From Deinococcus sp. KNUC1210 (GTDB taxonomy: Bacteria; Deinococcota; Deinococci; Deinococcales; Deinococcaceae), in contig NZ_CP092189.1 in NCBI RefSeq assembly GCF_022344005.1, positions 1-64,000 on the forward strand: 64,000 bases of DNA, in the 5' to 3' direction. Under the pieces are notes generated by a model. That model was given only the letters and a program-made list of their open reading frames with translations, made no database searches and was not told the origin of the DNA. A program made the translations under genes and the position numbers. Shown here piece by piece: positions 1 to 9,913 of this stretch (the first letter of the stretch is position 1; every line of letters begins with the position of its first letter).

Positions 1-386
1 GCGAGATCACATCGGGCCTCACCGGGCTGCCGATCTCGCACGGCGGCGTGGACGTGGCCTTCGAGACGGCGGGCAGCGTGCCGACCTGCCGCATGAGCCT
101 GGCAGCGCCGCGCCCCGGCGGTGTGACGGTGCTGGTGGGTCTGCCGCCCGCGCCGGAAGTGGCGCTCGATATCGTGAGTGCCGCCAGCCGTGAAACCGAT
201 ATCCGGGGCATCTTCCGCTATGCCAACTGTTACCCTGCCGCGATCGGACTGGTGGCCTCGGGCGCGGTGAATCTGGACATTCTGGTCACGCAGCGCTTCG
301 AATTCGACCAGACGCCGGAAGCCTTCGTGTTTGCCGACACCGAGCGTGCCAGGAGCATGAAGGTCATGATCGATGTCAGCAGGTAA
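1..386 (+). CDS. Zinc-type polyol (sorbitol/xylitol-like) dehydrogenase, C-terminal part
   Basis: The gene enters from outside the window; the visible frame begins at base 3 and stops with TAA at 384-386. The roughly 127 residues resemble the C-terminal half of medium-chain dehydrogenases of the sorbitol/xylitol/iditol type: a Rossmann segment ending in a Gly-rich turn (GGVTVLVGLPP), then the substrate-domain stretch GIFRYANCYP, typical of polyol dehydrogenases. The catalytic zinc ligands would lie upstream and cannot be checked. It overlaps the next gene, an FGGY kinase, by 14 bases, so the two are probably co-transcribed and act in sequence: polyol oxidised to ketose, ketose phosphorylated. 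Substrate is inference. Confidence 0.8.
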   Translation, partial: EITSGLTGLPISHGGVDVAFETAGSVPTCRMSLAAPRPGGVTVLVGLPPAPEVALDIVSAASRETDIRGIFRYANCYPAAIGLVASGAVNLDILVTQRFEFDQTPEAFVFADTERARSMKVMIDVSR

Positions 387-1884
387 GTCCGGTCAGGAAC
401 TGCTGCTGGGCATCGATGTCGGCACGGCCAGCAGCAAGGGCGTTCTGGTCACGCTGACGGGCGAGGTGCTGCGGAGTCACGTGCTGCCTCATGGCCTGAG
501 CAACCCGCAGCCGGGCCACTACGAGCAGGACGCCGAGCAGGTGTGGTGGCACGACGTACAGGCGATCTGCCGCGAACTGCTGAGCGGTGAATACAGCGGT
601 GACGACGTGGTGGGCGTGGCGGTCAGCGCCATCGGGCCGTGTCTGCTGCCACTGGACGCCGCCGGTCAGCCGCTGCGCCCCGGCATTCTGTACGGGCTGG
701 ATGCGCGGGCAGGCGAACAGATCTCGGCTCTGGAAACCGAGATCGGCGCGGCGCAGATCATGGCGTTTTCCGGCATGGCGCTCAGCAGTCAGGCGGTCGG
801 CCCCAAGATCCGCTGGCTGCGCGAACAGGAGCCGGAGGTGTGGGCACAGACGCGCATCCTGACGAGTGCCAGCAGTTATCTGACGTACCGCCTGACCGGG
901 CGGCATGTGCTCAATCGCCACGAGGCCAGCCATTTCATGCCGCTGTACGACCCCACTACCGGGGAATGGGACGCCCGCTACGAGCAGCAGGTCGGCCCGC
1001 TTTCGCTGCTGCCGGACCTCGGCTGGAGCGACGAACTGGCCGGACATGTGACGGCGGCGGCAGCGGCCCTGACCGGGCTGCGGGCCGGAACGCCCGTGGC
1101 GGTGGGCGCCGTGGACGCGCTCAGCGAGGCGCTCAGTGTGGGTGTCACCCGGCCCGGCGACCTGATGATCATGTACGGCAGCACCACCTTTTTCATTCTG
1201 GTGCAGGACACGCCCACGCCGTCAGAGACGCTGTGGACGGTGGGCGGCGCGTATGCAGGCCAGTTCAATCTGGCGGCGGGCATGAGCACCACGGGCAATC
1301 TGACCGGCTGGTTTCAGCGCGAACTGGCTCCGGGCAGCAGCTATGCCGACCTGTTCGCGGCAGCCAGCACGGTTCCGGCGGGCGCAGACGGCCTGCTGAT
1401 GTTGCCGTATTTCAGCGGTGAGCGCACCCCCATCAACGACCCGCAGGCACGCGGCGTGGTGGCGGGGCTGACGCTGGCGCATACCCGTGACCACCTGTTC
1501 CGCGCCGTGTTGGAAGGCGTTGGGTACGGAGTGCGGCACAATCTGGAAACCTTCACGCAGCTGGGTTCGGCGCTGCGGCGGGTGGTGGCAGTGGGCGGCG
1601 GCGCACAGAGCGATACCTGGCTTCAGATCGTGTCCGACATCAGCGGCGCGGTGCAGGAAGTTCCCGCCACCACCATCGGGGCGAGCTACGGCAACGCGTT
1701 TCTGGCGGGGCTGGCGGCGAAGAGACTTCAGCGGGACGATCTGGAGACCTGGATCAAACCGGGGCGCACCATCCGGCCCGATCCCTCGAAGGCGGCGCTG
1801 TACGATCATCAGTTCGGGCTGTACAAGACCCTGTATGCCCAGACGAAAGCGCTGGTGCACGAACTGGCTGCCGGACAGGGCTGA
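373..1884 (+). CDS. FGGY-family carbohydrate kinase (xylulokinase-like)
   Basis: A 503-residue protein of the usual FGGY kinase length. The N-terminus has the phosphate-binding motif LLLGIDVGTASSKG (about residues 10-23) of the actin-like ATPase fold. A second half carries MIMYGSTTFF, and the C-terminal FGGY signature region has GVGYGVRHNLETF followed by VVAVGGGAQSDTW, where ATP is bound. FGGY kinases phosphorylate sugars or polyols such as xylulose, ribulose, gluconate or glycerol. The overlapping dehydrogenase gene upstream suggests a ketopentose or related ketose. I cannot separate xylulokinase from other FGGY subgroups by eye. The start chosen overlaps the upstream gene by 14 bases and precedes the nucleotide-binding motif by only 12 residues. 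Confidence 0.9.
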   Translation: MSAGKSGQELLLGIDVGTASSKGVLVTLTGEVLRSHVLPHGLSNPQPGHYEQDAEQVWWHDVQAICRELLSGEYSGDDVVGVAVSAIGPCLLPLDAAGQPLRPGILYGLDARAGEQISALETEIGAAQIMAFSGMALSSQAVGPKIRWLREQEPEVWAQTRILTSASSYLTYRLTGRHVLNRHEASHFMPLYDPTTGEWDARYEQQVGPLSLLPDLGWSDELAGHVTAAAAALTGLRAGTPVAVGAVDALSEALSVGVTRPGDLMIMYGSTTFFILVQDTPTPSETLWTVGGAYAGQFNLAAGMSTTGNLTGWFQRELAPGSSYADLFAAASTVPAGADGLLMLPYFSGERTPINDPQARGVVAGLTLAHTRDHLFRAVLEGVGYGVRHNLETFTQLGSALRRVVAVGGGAQSDTWLQIVSDISGAVQEVPATTIGASYGNAFLAGLAAKRLQRDDLETWIKPGRTIRPDPSKAALYDHQFGLYKTLYAQTKALVHELAAGQG

Positions 1885-1954
1885 GCGCTCCGGCTGTGCG
1901 GCGACCCTAAAGCGCTGCCCAAGTCGGGCTTATCTGCCCTGTTGCCGAGGCCGT

Positions 1955-1960
1955 TACCTT
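1955..1960 (+). promoter_or_regulatory. Leaderless-type -10 box
   Basis: TACCTT fits the TANNNT -10 pattern and ends 6 bases before the ATG at 1967. No Shine-Dalgarno sequence lies between, so transcription would begin at or next to the start codon. No good -35 is visible. Confidence 0.5.
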
Positions 1961-1966
1961 TGAGCG

Positions 1967-2621
1967 ATGAACACAGTCAGGGGCGTTATCTTCGACATCG
2001 AACGGCACACTGGTCGAAAGCAACGACGCCCATGCCCGCGCCTGGACGAAGGCGTTCCACGACGAGGGGTTTCAGATTCCCTTCGAAACGGTGCGCCCCC
2101 TGATCGGCATGGGGAGCGATCAGCTGGTGCCGAAGGTCAGCGGCGTCGAGAAGGACACGCCCGAATTCAAGCGCCTGGGCGACGCATGGAAACGGCATTT
2201 CCAGGCCGAAGAGCTGCCGCACCTTCAGGGTCAGCCGGGAGCGCGGGCGCTGCTGCTGGCGCTTCAGGCACGGGGTCTGAAACTGATCGTGGGCACGTCT
2301 GCCGATGAAGCGCTGGTCGGGGACCTGCTGAAGATCGCGGGCGTGCAGGACATCCTGACGGAGCACACCACCGCTTCAGAGGTGGAGGCCTCCAAGCCTG
2401 AACCCGATATCGTGCAGGCCGCCGTGAAAAAACTGGGCCTGCCGCCGGGCGAGGTGCTGATGGTGGGCGACACGCCGTTCGATGTGGAAAGCGCTGGAAA
2501 AGCGGGCGTCAAAACGGTCTTTCTGCGCTGTGGCGGCGACGACCGCACTCAGAATGCCGCCGCCGTCTATGCCTCGCCGCAGGACTTTCTCGACCATCTG
2601 GACAGCTCGCCGCTGGCCTGA
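1967..2621 (+). pseudogene. HAD-superfamily phosphatase, frame broken by one extra base
   Basis: Reading from ATG 1967 gives MNTVRGVIFDI and then leaves the HAD frame. The frame resumes one base later as NGTLVESNDAHARAW and runs to the TGA ending at 2621. Removing one A from the pair at 2001-2002 restores FDIDGTLVES, the DxDGT nucleophile motif, and gives an intact protein of 217 residues. Motif II is VGTSAD, motif III is SKPEPD, and motif IV is VMVGDTPFD. The length and the cap insert after motif I fit phosphoglycolate phosphatase or beta-phosphoglucomutase-like HAD proteins. The substrate is unknown. The insertion hits the catalytic motif exactly, so it is either an inactivating mutation or a sequence error. 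Everything after it is intact, which favours error. The gene appears leaderless (-10 at 1955-1960). Confidence 0.8.
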
Positions 2622-2702
2622 AATTCGGTCCTGCCCGGCGGCTGACTGTGAAAGACTGCTGCTGTTGTCGCTCAGAAGTTCCCTTTCCGCAGGAGGCTCC
2701 CC

Positions 2703-3437
2703 ATGTCCGAGACGCAAGCTGGCCTGTTTGACGCTCCAACCGAATCGCCCGCCGATCTGCCCGTCCTGCCGCCCGACTGGCAGGCGGCGCTGAGCGGCGT
2801 GATGAACACGCCCGAGTTCCGCGAACTGCTGGCATTTGTCGAGCAGCAGCGTTCGCAGGGGCCGGTCTATCCCGCACCCGAAGATATGTTCACCGCTCTG
2901 AAGCTCACGCCGCTGAGCGAGGTGAAGGTCGTCATTCTGGGGCAGGACCCCTATCACGGAGCGGGGCAGGCGCACGGACTGAGTTTCAGTGTGCGGCCCG
3001 GTGTGGCGCTGCCGCCGAGTCTGCGGAACATCTACAAGGAACTGACCACCGACGTGGGCTTCAAGGCTCCCAAACACGGCGACCTGAGAAGCTGGGCGCG
3101 GCAGGGTGTGCTGCTGCTGAACGCGGTGCTGACCGTGCGGCAGGGCGAGCCGAACAGCCATGCCGGGCGCGGCTGGGAGGCCTTTACCGACGCGGTGATC
3201 CGGGCGGTCAGCGCCCAGCCGCAGCCGGTCGTGTTCATTCTGTGGGGCGCGTATGCCCGCAAAAAGGCCAAGCTGATCGCCGCGCCGCCGCACGTGATTC
3301 TCGAATCGGCGCACCCAAGCCCGCTGAGCGTCACCAAATTTCTGGGCACTCGGCCCTTCAGTCAGACCAATGCCGCGCTGGAGCATGGCGGGCGCGGGCC
3401 TATCGACTGGCAACTTCCGGTCACGGCGGGCGAATGA
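2703..3437 (+). CDS. ung: Uracil-DNA glycosylase, family 1
   Basis: A 244-residue protein that removes uracil from DNA to start base excision repair. The water-activating motif GQDPYHG holds catalytic Asp82, and the minor-groove loop AHPSPLS holds His204. The uracil-binding stretch [10 protein letters not shown] lies between them. All match the UNG family, and the length is slightly above the 225-230 typical of bacteria because of an N-terminal extension of about 25 residues. An AGGAGG ribosome site at 2691-2696 sits 6 bases before the ATG. The stop codon overlaps the start of topoisomerase IB (ATGA), so the two are probably translationally coupled. Confidence 0.96.
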   Translation: MSETQAGLFDAPTESPADLPVLPPDWQAALSGVMNTPEFRELLAFVEQQRSQGPVYPAPEDMFTALKLTPLSEVKVVILGQDPYHGAGQAHGLSFSVRPGVALPPSLRNIYKELTTDVGFKAPKHGDLRSWARQGVLLLNAVLTVRQGEPNSHAGRGWEAFTDAVIRAVSAQPQPVVFILWGAYARKKAKLIAAPPHVILESAHPSPLSVTKFLGTRPFSQTNAALEHGGRGPIDWQLPVTAGE

Positions 3438-4486
3438 CCACCCGGACCGACCTGCTTCAGGAAGAGTATCTGCGCCGCGAGGGCGAGAAGCCCGGAGAGT
3501 TCCGGTATTTTCTGCCGGACGGCGGCGAGTACCGCGACGAAGCTGGACTGGCCCGCATCGCGGCGTTGGCGGTGCCGCCCGCGTATCAACAGGTGTTCGT
3601 GTCGCCCGATGCCGAGGCCGAGGTGCAGGCGTTTGGCCGTGACGCCGCTGGACGGCTTCAGTACCGCTATCACCCCGATTTCGTGCAGGCAGGGGCCATG
3701 CGGAAATGGCAGCGCCTGACGCGTTTTGCGGGCGTGCTGCCCGCGCTCAGAACCGTGACCACCTCCGATCTGCGTGCCTCTGGCCTGCCGCGCCGCAAGG
3801 TGCTGGCCCTGATGACGCGCCTGCTGCATGTGGCACGCTTCCGGGTGGGCAGCGACGCCTATGCACGTGGCAACAAGACCTATGGCCTCAGCACCCTGCG
3901 TCAGCGGCACGTCCGGGTCGAGGGCCGCACGCTGGTGTTCGACTTCCGGGGCAAACACGGGATCCGGCAGCACCGCGAAACCACCGATGCCACGCTCAGC
4001 GCCAATATCTCGCGGCTGCTGGAGTTGCCCGGCCCCTGGCTCTTTCAGAGCGTCGAGAGCGGCGGCCACCGCAGCCGGGTGCATTCCCACGATCTGAACG
4101 CGTATCTGAAAGAAGTGATGGGGCCGTTTACCGCCAAAGATTTTCGCACCTGGGGAGGCACGCTGCTGGCCGCCGAGTTTCTGGCCGAGGCAGGGCCGCC
4201 GAGCAGTGACCGGGCCGCCCGCGCCACGCTGGTCGAGTGTGTGAAGGCGGTGGCCGCCGATCTGGGCAACACCCCCGCCGTGACGCGTGCCAGCTACATC
4301 TGTCCGGTGATCTTCGACCGATATCAGGCGGGCCGCATTCTGGATGATTATGAGCCGAAAGCCACTCGCGGCGGCGAGGACTTCAGCGGCCTGACCCGAA
4401 GCGAAGCCGCACTGAAGCGCATGCTGGAAAGTGAACGCAGCCTCCGGCGTGGGGCGACCAGACAGAAGAGCGCCGAGAAAGCCTGA
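3434..4486 (+). CDS. DNA topoisomerase IB (poxvirus type)
   Basis: A 350-residue type IB topoisomerase, which relaxes supercoils by a 3'-phosphotyrosyl nick. By comparison with the known D. radiodurans enzyme, the active-site set is present: Arg137 in ARFRVGS, Lys174 in FRGKHG, Arg238 in KDFRTWGG, Asn279 in LGNTP and nucleophile Tyr288 in RASYICP. The N-terminal 90 residues form the small clamp domain. ATG 3434 overlaps the ung stop as ATGA; the frame is open further upstream, but that part only shadows ung. Type IB topoisomerases are uncommon in bacteria and typical of Deinococcus. Confidence 0.96.
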   Translation: MTTRTDLLQEEYLRREGEKPGEFRYFLPDGGEYRDEAGLARIAALAVPPAYQQVFVSPDAEAEVQAFGRDAAGRLQYRYHPDFVQAGAMRKWQRLTRFAGVLPALRTVTTSDLRASGLPRRKVLALMTRLLHVARFRVGSDAYARGNKTYGLSTLRQRHVRVEGRTLVFDFRGKHGIRQHRETTDATLSANISRLLELPGPWLFQSVESGGHRSRVHSHDLNAYLKEVMGPFTAKDFRTWGGTLLAAEFLAEAGPPSSDRAARATLVECVKAVAADLGNTPAVTRASYICPVIFDRYQAGRILDDYEPKATRGGEDFSGLTRSEAALKRMLESERSLRRGATRQKSAEKA

Positions 4487-4498
4487 CGCAGGCCCGCC

Positions 4499-7400
4499 TC
4501 AGTGCTCGCTGCTCTCGTCTTCCGGCGTGGTGGGCAGGCCCGCCCGCTTGGCCCGGTACATGCGCTGGTCGGCGCGGTCCAGCAGCACTTCCAGGCTGGA
4601 CATGCCGGGCTTCCACTGAGCGACGCCTGCATTGGCCCTGACCTTGCCCGCCGTGCCGGTGTCGAGGTACTCGATCCGCTGGATTGCACGTTTCACCTCG
4701 GCGGTCGCCTGCTGCTCGTCAAGGGTCAGCAGCAGCGCGAATTCGTCGCCGCCGAGCCGGAACGTGCCGGGATGTGAGCGTTTCAGTTCTGCGGCGACCC
4801 GGCGAAGGACCTCGTCGCCCTGGGGGTGTCCGTAGCGGTCATTGATGGTCTTGAAGCCCACCAGATCGAGCACCGCCAGACTCAGGGGCGTGCCAGGAAG
4901 GGCGCTACGCCGGGCATCGGCATACGCCTGTTCGAGCCCCAGGCGATTGCCCACGCCGGTCAGGTGGTCGATTCTGGCCACCGATTCGGCCTGTGTGCGC
5001 AGGTCTTCCAGTTCGCGCACGCGCTGGACGTTCTCCAGAGCGATGCCGATCACCTGTGCCAGCCGTTCCAGAATCGCCTGATCCTCGCTGCTGATCTCCT
5101 GTCCGGGGTTGCGCGAGGCCACCAGGACACCCAGCACCGTCTGCGCCCGCATGATCGGCACCGCCAGAACCGAGCCGTACAGTTCGTCTCTGTCGGTCCG
5201 GCTCAGGCCGCCGGAAGAGTCCCGGACGCGCAGCGGTACGCCCTGAACTGCCGCCGCGCCCACCACCCCGCTGCTCAGCGGTATTCGGGTGCCCTGCCTG
5301 GAGGCCGCTCCCGGCGCTCCCAGCGCGTAGGCCAGCTCCAGTTCACCTCCGGCATCCGGCCCCAGCCACACCACTGCCCTCTGCACCGACAGCAGATCGA
5401 GGGCCAGATCGAGCGCCCGGGAGATCACCTGCGACGGGTCGGACAACGACGCGATTTCCAGGCCGCGTTCCAGCAGGCGGTCAAGACTCTTGCGGTTGGG
5501 CGGACCAGCGGCAGGCCGCGCACCCGGACCGAGGGCGTCGCCCGTGGTGGGTGCGAGCATCGGTCCGGACGGCGTTTGCGGGGCAGCGCTCGCAGGCTCG
5601 CCCTCATCGAGCTGGGTCAGAAAGGCCGAGACGACGACCGGGTCGAACTGCCGCCCCGACTGCCGGACCAGTTCGGCGCGGGCCTCCTGGGGTGTCCAGG
5701 CGGTTTTGTAGGGCTGCACGGTGGTCAGGGTGTCGTACACATCCACCACGCTGAAGATGCGTGCGGCCAGCGGAATCGCCTGGGCCGTGAGCCCGTCCGG
5801 GTAGCCGCTGCCGTCCCAGCGCTCGTGATGCCAGCGCACCACCTGGCGAGCCAGCGGCGGCAGCGTGGGAATACTGGCCGCCAGATTGGCTCCGAGATGC
5901 GTGTGGCACAGCATCTGTTCGCGCTCGTGCGGGCTGAGGGGACCGGGTTTGAGCAGCACCGCGTCGGGCACCATCAGCTTGCCGATGTCGTGCAGGTACG
6001 CGCCCTGCCGCAGCGCATCGAGGTCCTCGCGCGACAGACCCAGCCGCGCTCCCAGCCGGACCGAACCGCTCACCACCCGCTCGGTGTGTCCCTGCGTCTC
6101 GAACTCGCGTGCCTCCAGCGCTCCGCCCAGGGCCTGCAACGCGCCTTCCCGCGTGGCCTCGATCTGGCGGATATGTGCGCTGCGTTCAAAACTCCGGCTG
6201 AGCCGCTCGGCCAGGGTACGCAGCGCCGCCTCGACGCCCGGTGGCGGAGCCTTCAGGAAATCGAACCACGCCAGCAGCAGCACGCCGATCGGCAGATCGT
6301 CCACCTGCACCGGGATAAATGCCGTCGAACGCAGCCCGGCTTTCACGAACGTGGGCTGCGCGTCCGGGGTGGCGGCGTAGTCGAGGTGCCACGTGACCTG
6401 GGGCGGCGCGGCGGCCAGACGGCGTGCATCGGAAAGCGGCCGCCCGATGCCCAGCGTCATCGCGTCCACAAACGCGGGCGGCGCGTTGCCACTCCAGACC
6501 TGTGGCCCCGTCTGAAGATCAAGGTAACTGGCGTGGTGGCAGCCGATCAGCTCGACGCAGGCATCCAGGCCCACCCTCGCGAGGTCCAGCGGCTGTTCGA
6601 CCTGCTGAAGACGGGCCGCCAGCACCGCCTGGATTTCGTATTCCCGCGCCGTCAGGTGGGCCTGCTCCTCGCGGTGGAGCCGCTCCAGCACGCCCGAAAG
6701 CGTGTCTCCGACCGCTTCCAGCAGCCTCACGTCTTCGGGTGTCCAGTGTCTCGGCCCCTCGCTCAGCACGATCAGCAGGCCGTCCAGCGACCTTGGCCCA
6801 CGCACCACCACGCTCGCCGCCGCCACCTTCTCGGGATGCGAGAACACGGAGCCTTCGGGAACGTCGCTCAGAGTCGAAGCAGTCATCACGCCACACGTCA
6901 ACACCGCCTGACCGACGCTGCCCTTATCGTCGCGCACCCGGAAGATGAAGTCCTGCTGGGTCAGCGGCGGCGGCGGCGTGCCCACCCCGGTCCGTACCGT
7001 AAACTCGTGGCCTTCCCGCTGGGCGAAGATCACGTAACTCGCCCGCAGCGCACTCAGCAGCGGCGTCATCACCGCCTCCACCGCTTCCAGTACGCCACGT
7101 GCGGCAAAGGCTCGCTGACTGAGTTCCAGCAGCAGGCGGGTGTGGGCGGTCTGCACCGTCAGGGCACCCAGCATCTGCTCTCGCTCGGCCGCCACGGCAA
7201 CGGCGCGGGCAGCCGCTTCCAGCAGAACGCGGTCGTCCGCCGACCATTCGTTTCCGGGGGCCAGAAACGCGCCCGTGTCTGTTTCCGGCTGTGCTTCGGT
7301 CTGCCAGCGCAGCGCCATCACCACCAGCTGCCCGTCTGGGTTGCGCTGCGCTTCCTCACCCGCAGGCACCGGGTCCACCGAAGTCGTGCCGCCGGGCAGC

Positions 7401-8280
7401 ACCACCCACGCCGCCGCGCCTGTGCCCAGCGCGTCTGGCAGCGCAAGGGTCGTCAGCGCCAGTCCGGTGGCACCCGTCGCCCGGCTGTAGACCGACGCCT
7501 GAACCTGGGGCAGTCGGCTGAGTTCCTCGATCAGATGCGTGAGCGGCGGCTGGGTGCGGCTCCAGCCGGCCAGGGTCTGCGTGCGGTCCTGGCTGATCCG
7601 CAGCAGACTGAAGGCTTCGAGGTGAGCCGCCGCCGCGACTGCGGCTCCGGCCCGCACCGCCGCTTCTGCGGGAGGCAGCAGCTCTTCTGACAGCCGCGAT
7701 ACTGCTGCCAGCGCGACCGTGTGCCCCACCAGCACCGCCCGCTCCAGCGCCCCCGAAAGTCGGTCGGCAAATTCCTCCAGCGCCCGGCGCAGGGGCGGCG
7801 TCCACTCGTCTCTGGGCACCCTGCTCGACAAGAAGATGCCGCCCCAGGGCAGTCCGCTCGCGCCCCGCAGCGGCAGATAGGCGCTGGCCCCCCGAAGGTG
7901 TGCGCCGCCTCGCCCAGTGCCGACACCTCCCGGTCATAGCGCGGCACGAAAATCGCCCGGTTCTGCCGGATGGCGCGTCCCATCACGCCCTGGTGGTAGG
8001 GCAGACCCCGGCGAAAGGGGGTCAGGATATGTTCGGGTGGATTGCCCGCAGCGGCGATCAGCGCCCAGCGCCCACGACCCGCCTGCACCAGAAAGAGCCA
8101 GTCGATACCCGCCACGTCCCGCAGCCCCCGGACCAGTTCGTCTGCCGCTGCCTGAACGCCCGCCGCCGCTCCGACCTGCCGCGCCAGCCGCTCGAACAGC
8201 GCGGCGGCAGGCACGTCATCCTGGCCGGTGGCCGGAATGAAAGCAGAAGGCGCGGACGTGTCGTCGGAGGGAAGGTTCAT
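4499..8280 (-). pseudogene. Multi-GAF / HD-GYP / GGDEF cyclic-di-GMP protein, frame broken once
   Basis: The frame from ATG 8280 (MNLPSDDTS) reads a GAF-like domain to about 7890 and then runs off. The correct frame resumes immediately as SAYLPLRGASGLPWG and continues to the stop at 4499. One C missing from the run 7888-7893 explains the break; with it the gene gives about 1260 residues. Order in the reconstructed protein: several GAF-like sensor domains (about 1-700), an HD-GYP phosphodiesterase domain (about 720-890, with AYLHDIGK and HHERWDGSGYPDG), another GAF (about 930-1090), and a GGDEF domain (about 1090-1255, with FRLGGDEFALL). Both cyclic-di-GMP catalytic signatures look intact, so the protein may both make and degrade the messenger. 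It converges on topoisomerase IB with a 12-base gap. Confidence 0.85.
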
Positions 8281-8470
8281 TCATATCCAGGTCGTTGGAG
8301 GAGATCAGTCGGGAGGCACGAAGAGAAGTGGGCGCTGGGCGGACAGTGGATAGAACCTCTTGTACACGCTGTCCTTCTACGATGATCCGATACCGGAAGG
8401 AGCGCGTCAACAGCGTCGATTGTTCATGTTTCAGGTGCTCATGACGCTGCAGACGTCGCCGTTCGCTGCA

Positions 8471-8489
8471 AAATTGGTATGCAAGTGGT
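8471..8489 (+). promoter_or_regulatory. Candidate operator, copy 1 (muropeptide locus)
   Basis: AAATTGGTATGCAAGTGGT matches the sequence at 12431-12449 at 16 of 19 positions (common pattern AAATTGGnnTGnAAGTGGT). Both copies lie upstream of transcription units of the same locus, in the same orientation, so a shared regulator, most simply the GntR protein at 18686-19450, is inferred. Confidence 0.5.
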
Positions 8490-8540
8490 GTACATTGAAC
8501 CAGCACCCAAGCTTCGGCCTGATCCGTCGTTGTCCGTCCC

Positions 8541-8636
8541 TCTCAGCCATCTCCAGCTGAGCCACTTTCAGCTCAGCCACCTTAACCCAGCCGCCTCAAC
8601 CCAGTCACCTCGACCCAGTCGCGGCAATCCAGTCGC
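8541..8636 (+). repeat. Imperfect short direct repeats in the anmK leader
   Basis: The stretch is built from variants of CTCAGCCA(C/T) and then ACCCAGTC/ATCCAGTC units spaced about 13-14 bases apart, ending with a doubled CCAGTCGCGGCA. It lies between the candidate operator and the ribosome site. The meaning is unknown; it could be slippage-prone DNA or a structured leader. Confidence 0.45.
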
Positions 8637-8703
8637 GGCAGCGATTCAGGGAGGTCTGTATGTCCGCTCCTCGTTCTGTCCGGTTTCGCCCCCGGTTGCC
8701 GCT

Positions 8704-9900
8704 TTGACACGTCTTCCAGTGGGCCAGCGCTGGCCCAGGGTCCTCGGCCTGATGAGCGGCACCAGCGTAGACGGCATTGATGCTGTGCTGATCGAGCTTC
8801 CCGGCTGGCCCGCCCTCGATCCGGCGAGACCTGGCAACAGCAGCCCTCCTCCCGCGCTGGGCGGCTCCGCGCCGCGAATCCGGGTGCTGGAACACCGCGC
8901 CGTTCCGTTCGAGGACGCTCTGCGAGCAGCGCTGCTGGCGGCCTCCCGCAACGAGGCCCGCACCAGCGACCTCACCCAGCTGAATTTCGAGCTGGGCGCG
9001 GCGCTGGCGGAGGCCGCCGCAGAGCTGGCGCAGGATGCCGACCTGATCGCCAGCCACGGGCAGACGGTGCATCATCTTCCGCAGCTCGACGCCTCGCGGG
9101 GCTGGCGCACGCGGTCCACCCTTCAGATCGGAGAGGCGGCGCAGATCGTGGAGCGCACCGGAAAGCCGGTGATCTCGGATTTTCGGCCCGCCGATCTGTC
9201 GGCAGGTGGGCAGGCCGCGCCGCTCGTGCCGTTTGCCGACCGCGTGATGTATGCCGAAGACGGTGTGCGGCGCAGCATCCACAACCTGGGCGGCATCAGC
9301 AACCTGACATATCTGCCGGGGCTGGACGAGGCGGGCGTGCTGGCCTTCGACACCGGGCCTGCCAACGCGCTGATCGACGACGTGGCAGAGCAGACGGGGC
9401 AGCGCTACGACCAGGGTGGGCGGCTCGCGGATTCCGGGCGGATCGACGAGGCGCTGGTGGAACGCTGGCTTCAGGACTCCTACCTGAGTGCTCTGCCGCC
9501 CAAATCCACCGGGCGCGAGCGCTGGAATCTGAGCAGGATGGACGGAGCGCAGGCGCTGAGCGTGCCCGATCTGGCCGCCACCGTCACGGCTTTCAGTGCC
9601 CGCAGCACCGCGCAGGCCTATCACCGTTTCGTGCTGCCACACGGCCTCGACGAGATCGTGGTGGCGGGCGGGGGCGCGTACAATCCGGTTCTGATGCGGC
9701 AGCTGCGCGACCTGCTGCCCGTGCCGGTCCTCACCTTCGAGGAGCGCGGCTGGAATTCGGCGGCCCGCGAGGCGGCGGCCTTTGCGGTGCTGGGCTATTA
9801 CGCCTATCAGGGCTGGCGCAATACGCTGCCGCATACCACCGGGGCACGCCGTCCGGTGATCGCCGGGAAGCTGTCGCGGCCCTGGCTGGGAGACATATGA
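8704..9900 (+). CDS. anmK: Anhydro-N-acetylmuramic acid kinase (start probably 8660 with one missing base)
   Basis: AnmK opens 1,6-anhydro-MurNAc and phosphorylates it to MurNAc-6-phosphate during cell-wall recycling. Family motifs are clear: [17 protein letters not shown] (ATP site), [25 protein letters not shown] and [13 protein letters not shown], with [10 protein letters not shown] near the end. In the sequence as given, the frame has no ATG before the motif; TTG 8704 overlaps the stop of a short frame that starts at ATG 8660. That ATG has a perfect AGGGAGG site, and adding one C to the run 8689-8693 fuses it in frame to AnmK, giving about 413 residues. I therefore think the true start is 8660 and that a base is missing. 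As annotated, the protein is 398 residues. It is the first gene of the muropeptide locus. Confidence 0.9.
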   Translation: MTRLPVGQRWPRVLGLMSGTSVDGIDAVLIELPGWPALDPARPGNSSPPPALGGSAPRIRVLEHRAVPFEDALRAALLAASRNEARTSDLTQLNFELGAALAEAAAELAQDADLIASHGQTVHHLPQLDASRGWRTRSTLQIGEAAQIVERTGKPVISDFRPADLSAGGQAAPLVPFADRVMYAEDGVRRSIHNLGGISNLTYLPGLDEAGVLAFDTGPANALIDDVAEQTGQRYDQGGRLADSGRIDEALVERWLQDSYLSALPPKSTGRERWNLSRMDGAQALSVPDLAATVTAFSARSTAQAYHRFVLPHGLDEIVVAGGGAYNPVLMRQLRDLLPVPVLTFEERGWNSAAREAAAFAVLGYYAYQGWRNTLPHTTGARRPVIAGKLSRPWLGDI

Positions 9901-9913
9901 CAGGAGCTGCTGT

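Larger units (their letters stand above)
8281..8659. other. Intergenic control region ahead of the muropeptide locus
   Basis: This 379-base stretch separates the divergent GGDEF gene and anmK. It contains the 19-bp element at 8471-8489 that recurs at 12431-12449, then a long putative 5' leader with imperfect short repeats (8541-8636), and an AGGGAGG ribosome site at 8648-8654. An inverted partial copy of the element, CCACTTTCAG, is at 8562-8571. No convincing gene lies in it, and I could not fix the -35/-10 boxes. Confidence 0.6.

Noticed and set aside
4826..7690. A 954-codon plus-strand open frame opposite the GAF/HD-GYP/GGDEF gene
   Set aside because: It is an antisense shadow of a GC-rich gene: His/Arg/Gln-rich composition, no domain motifs and no ribosome site, while the minus-strand frame has clear catalytic motifs.
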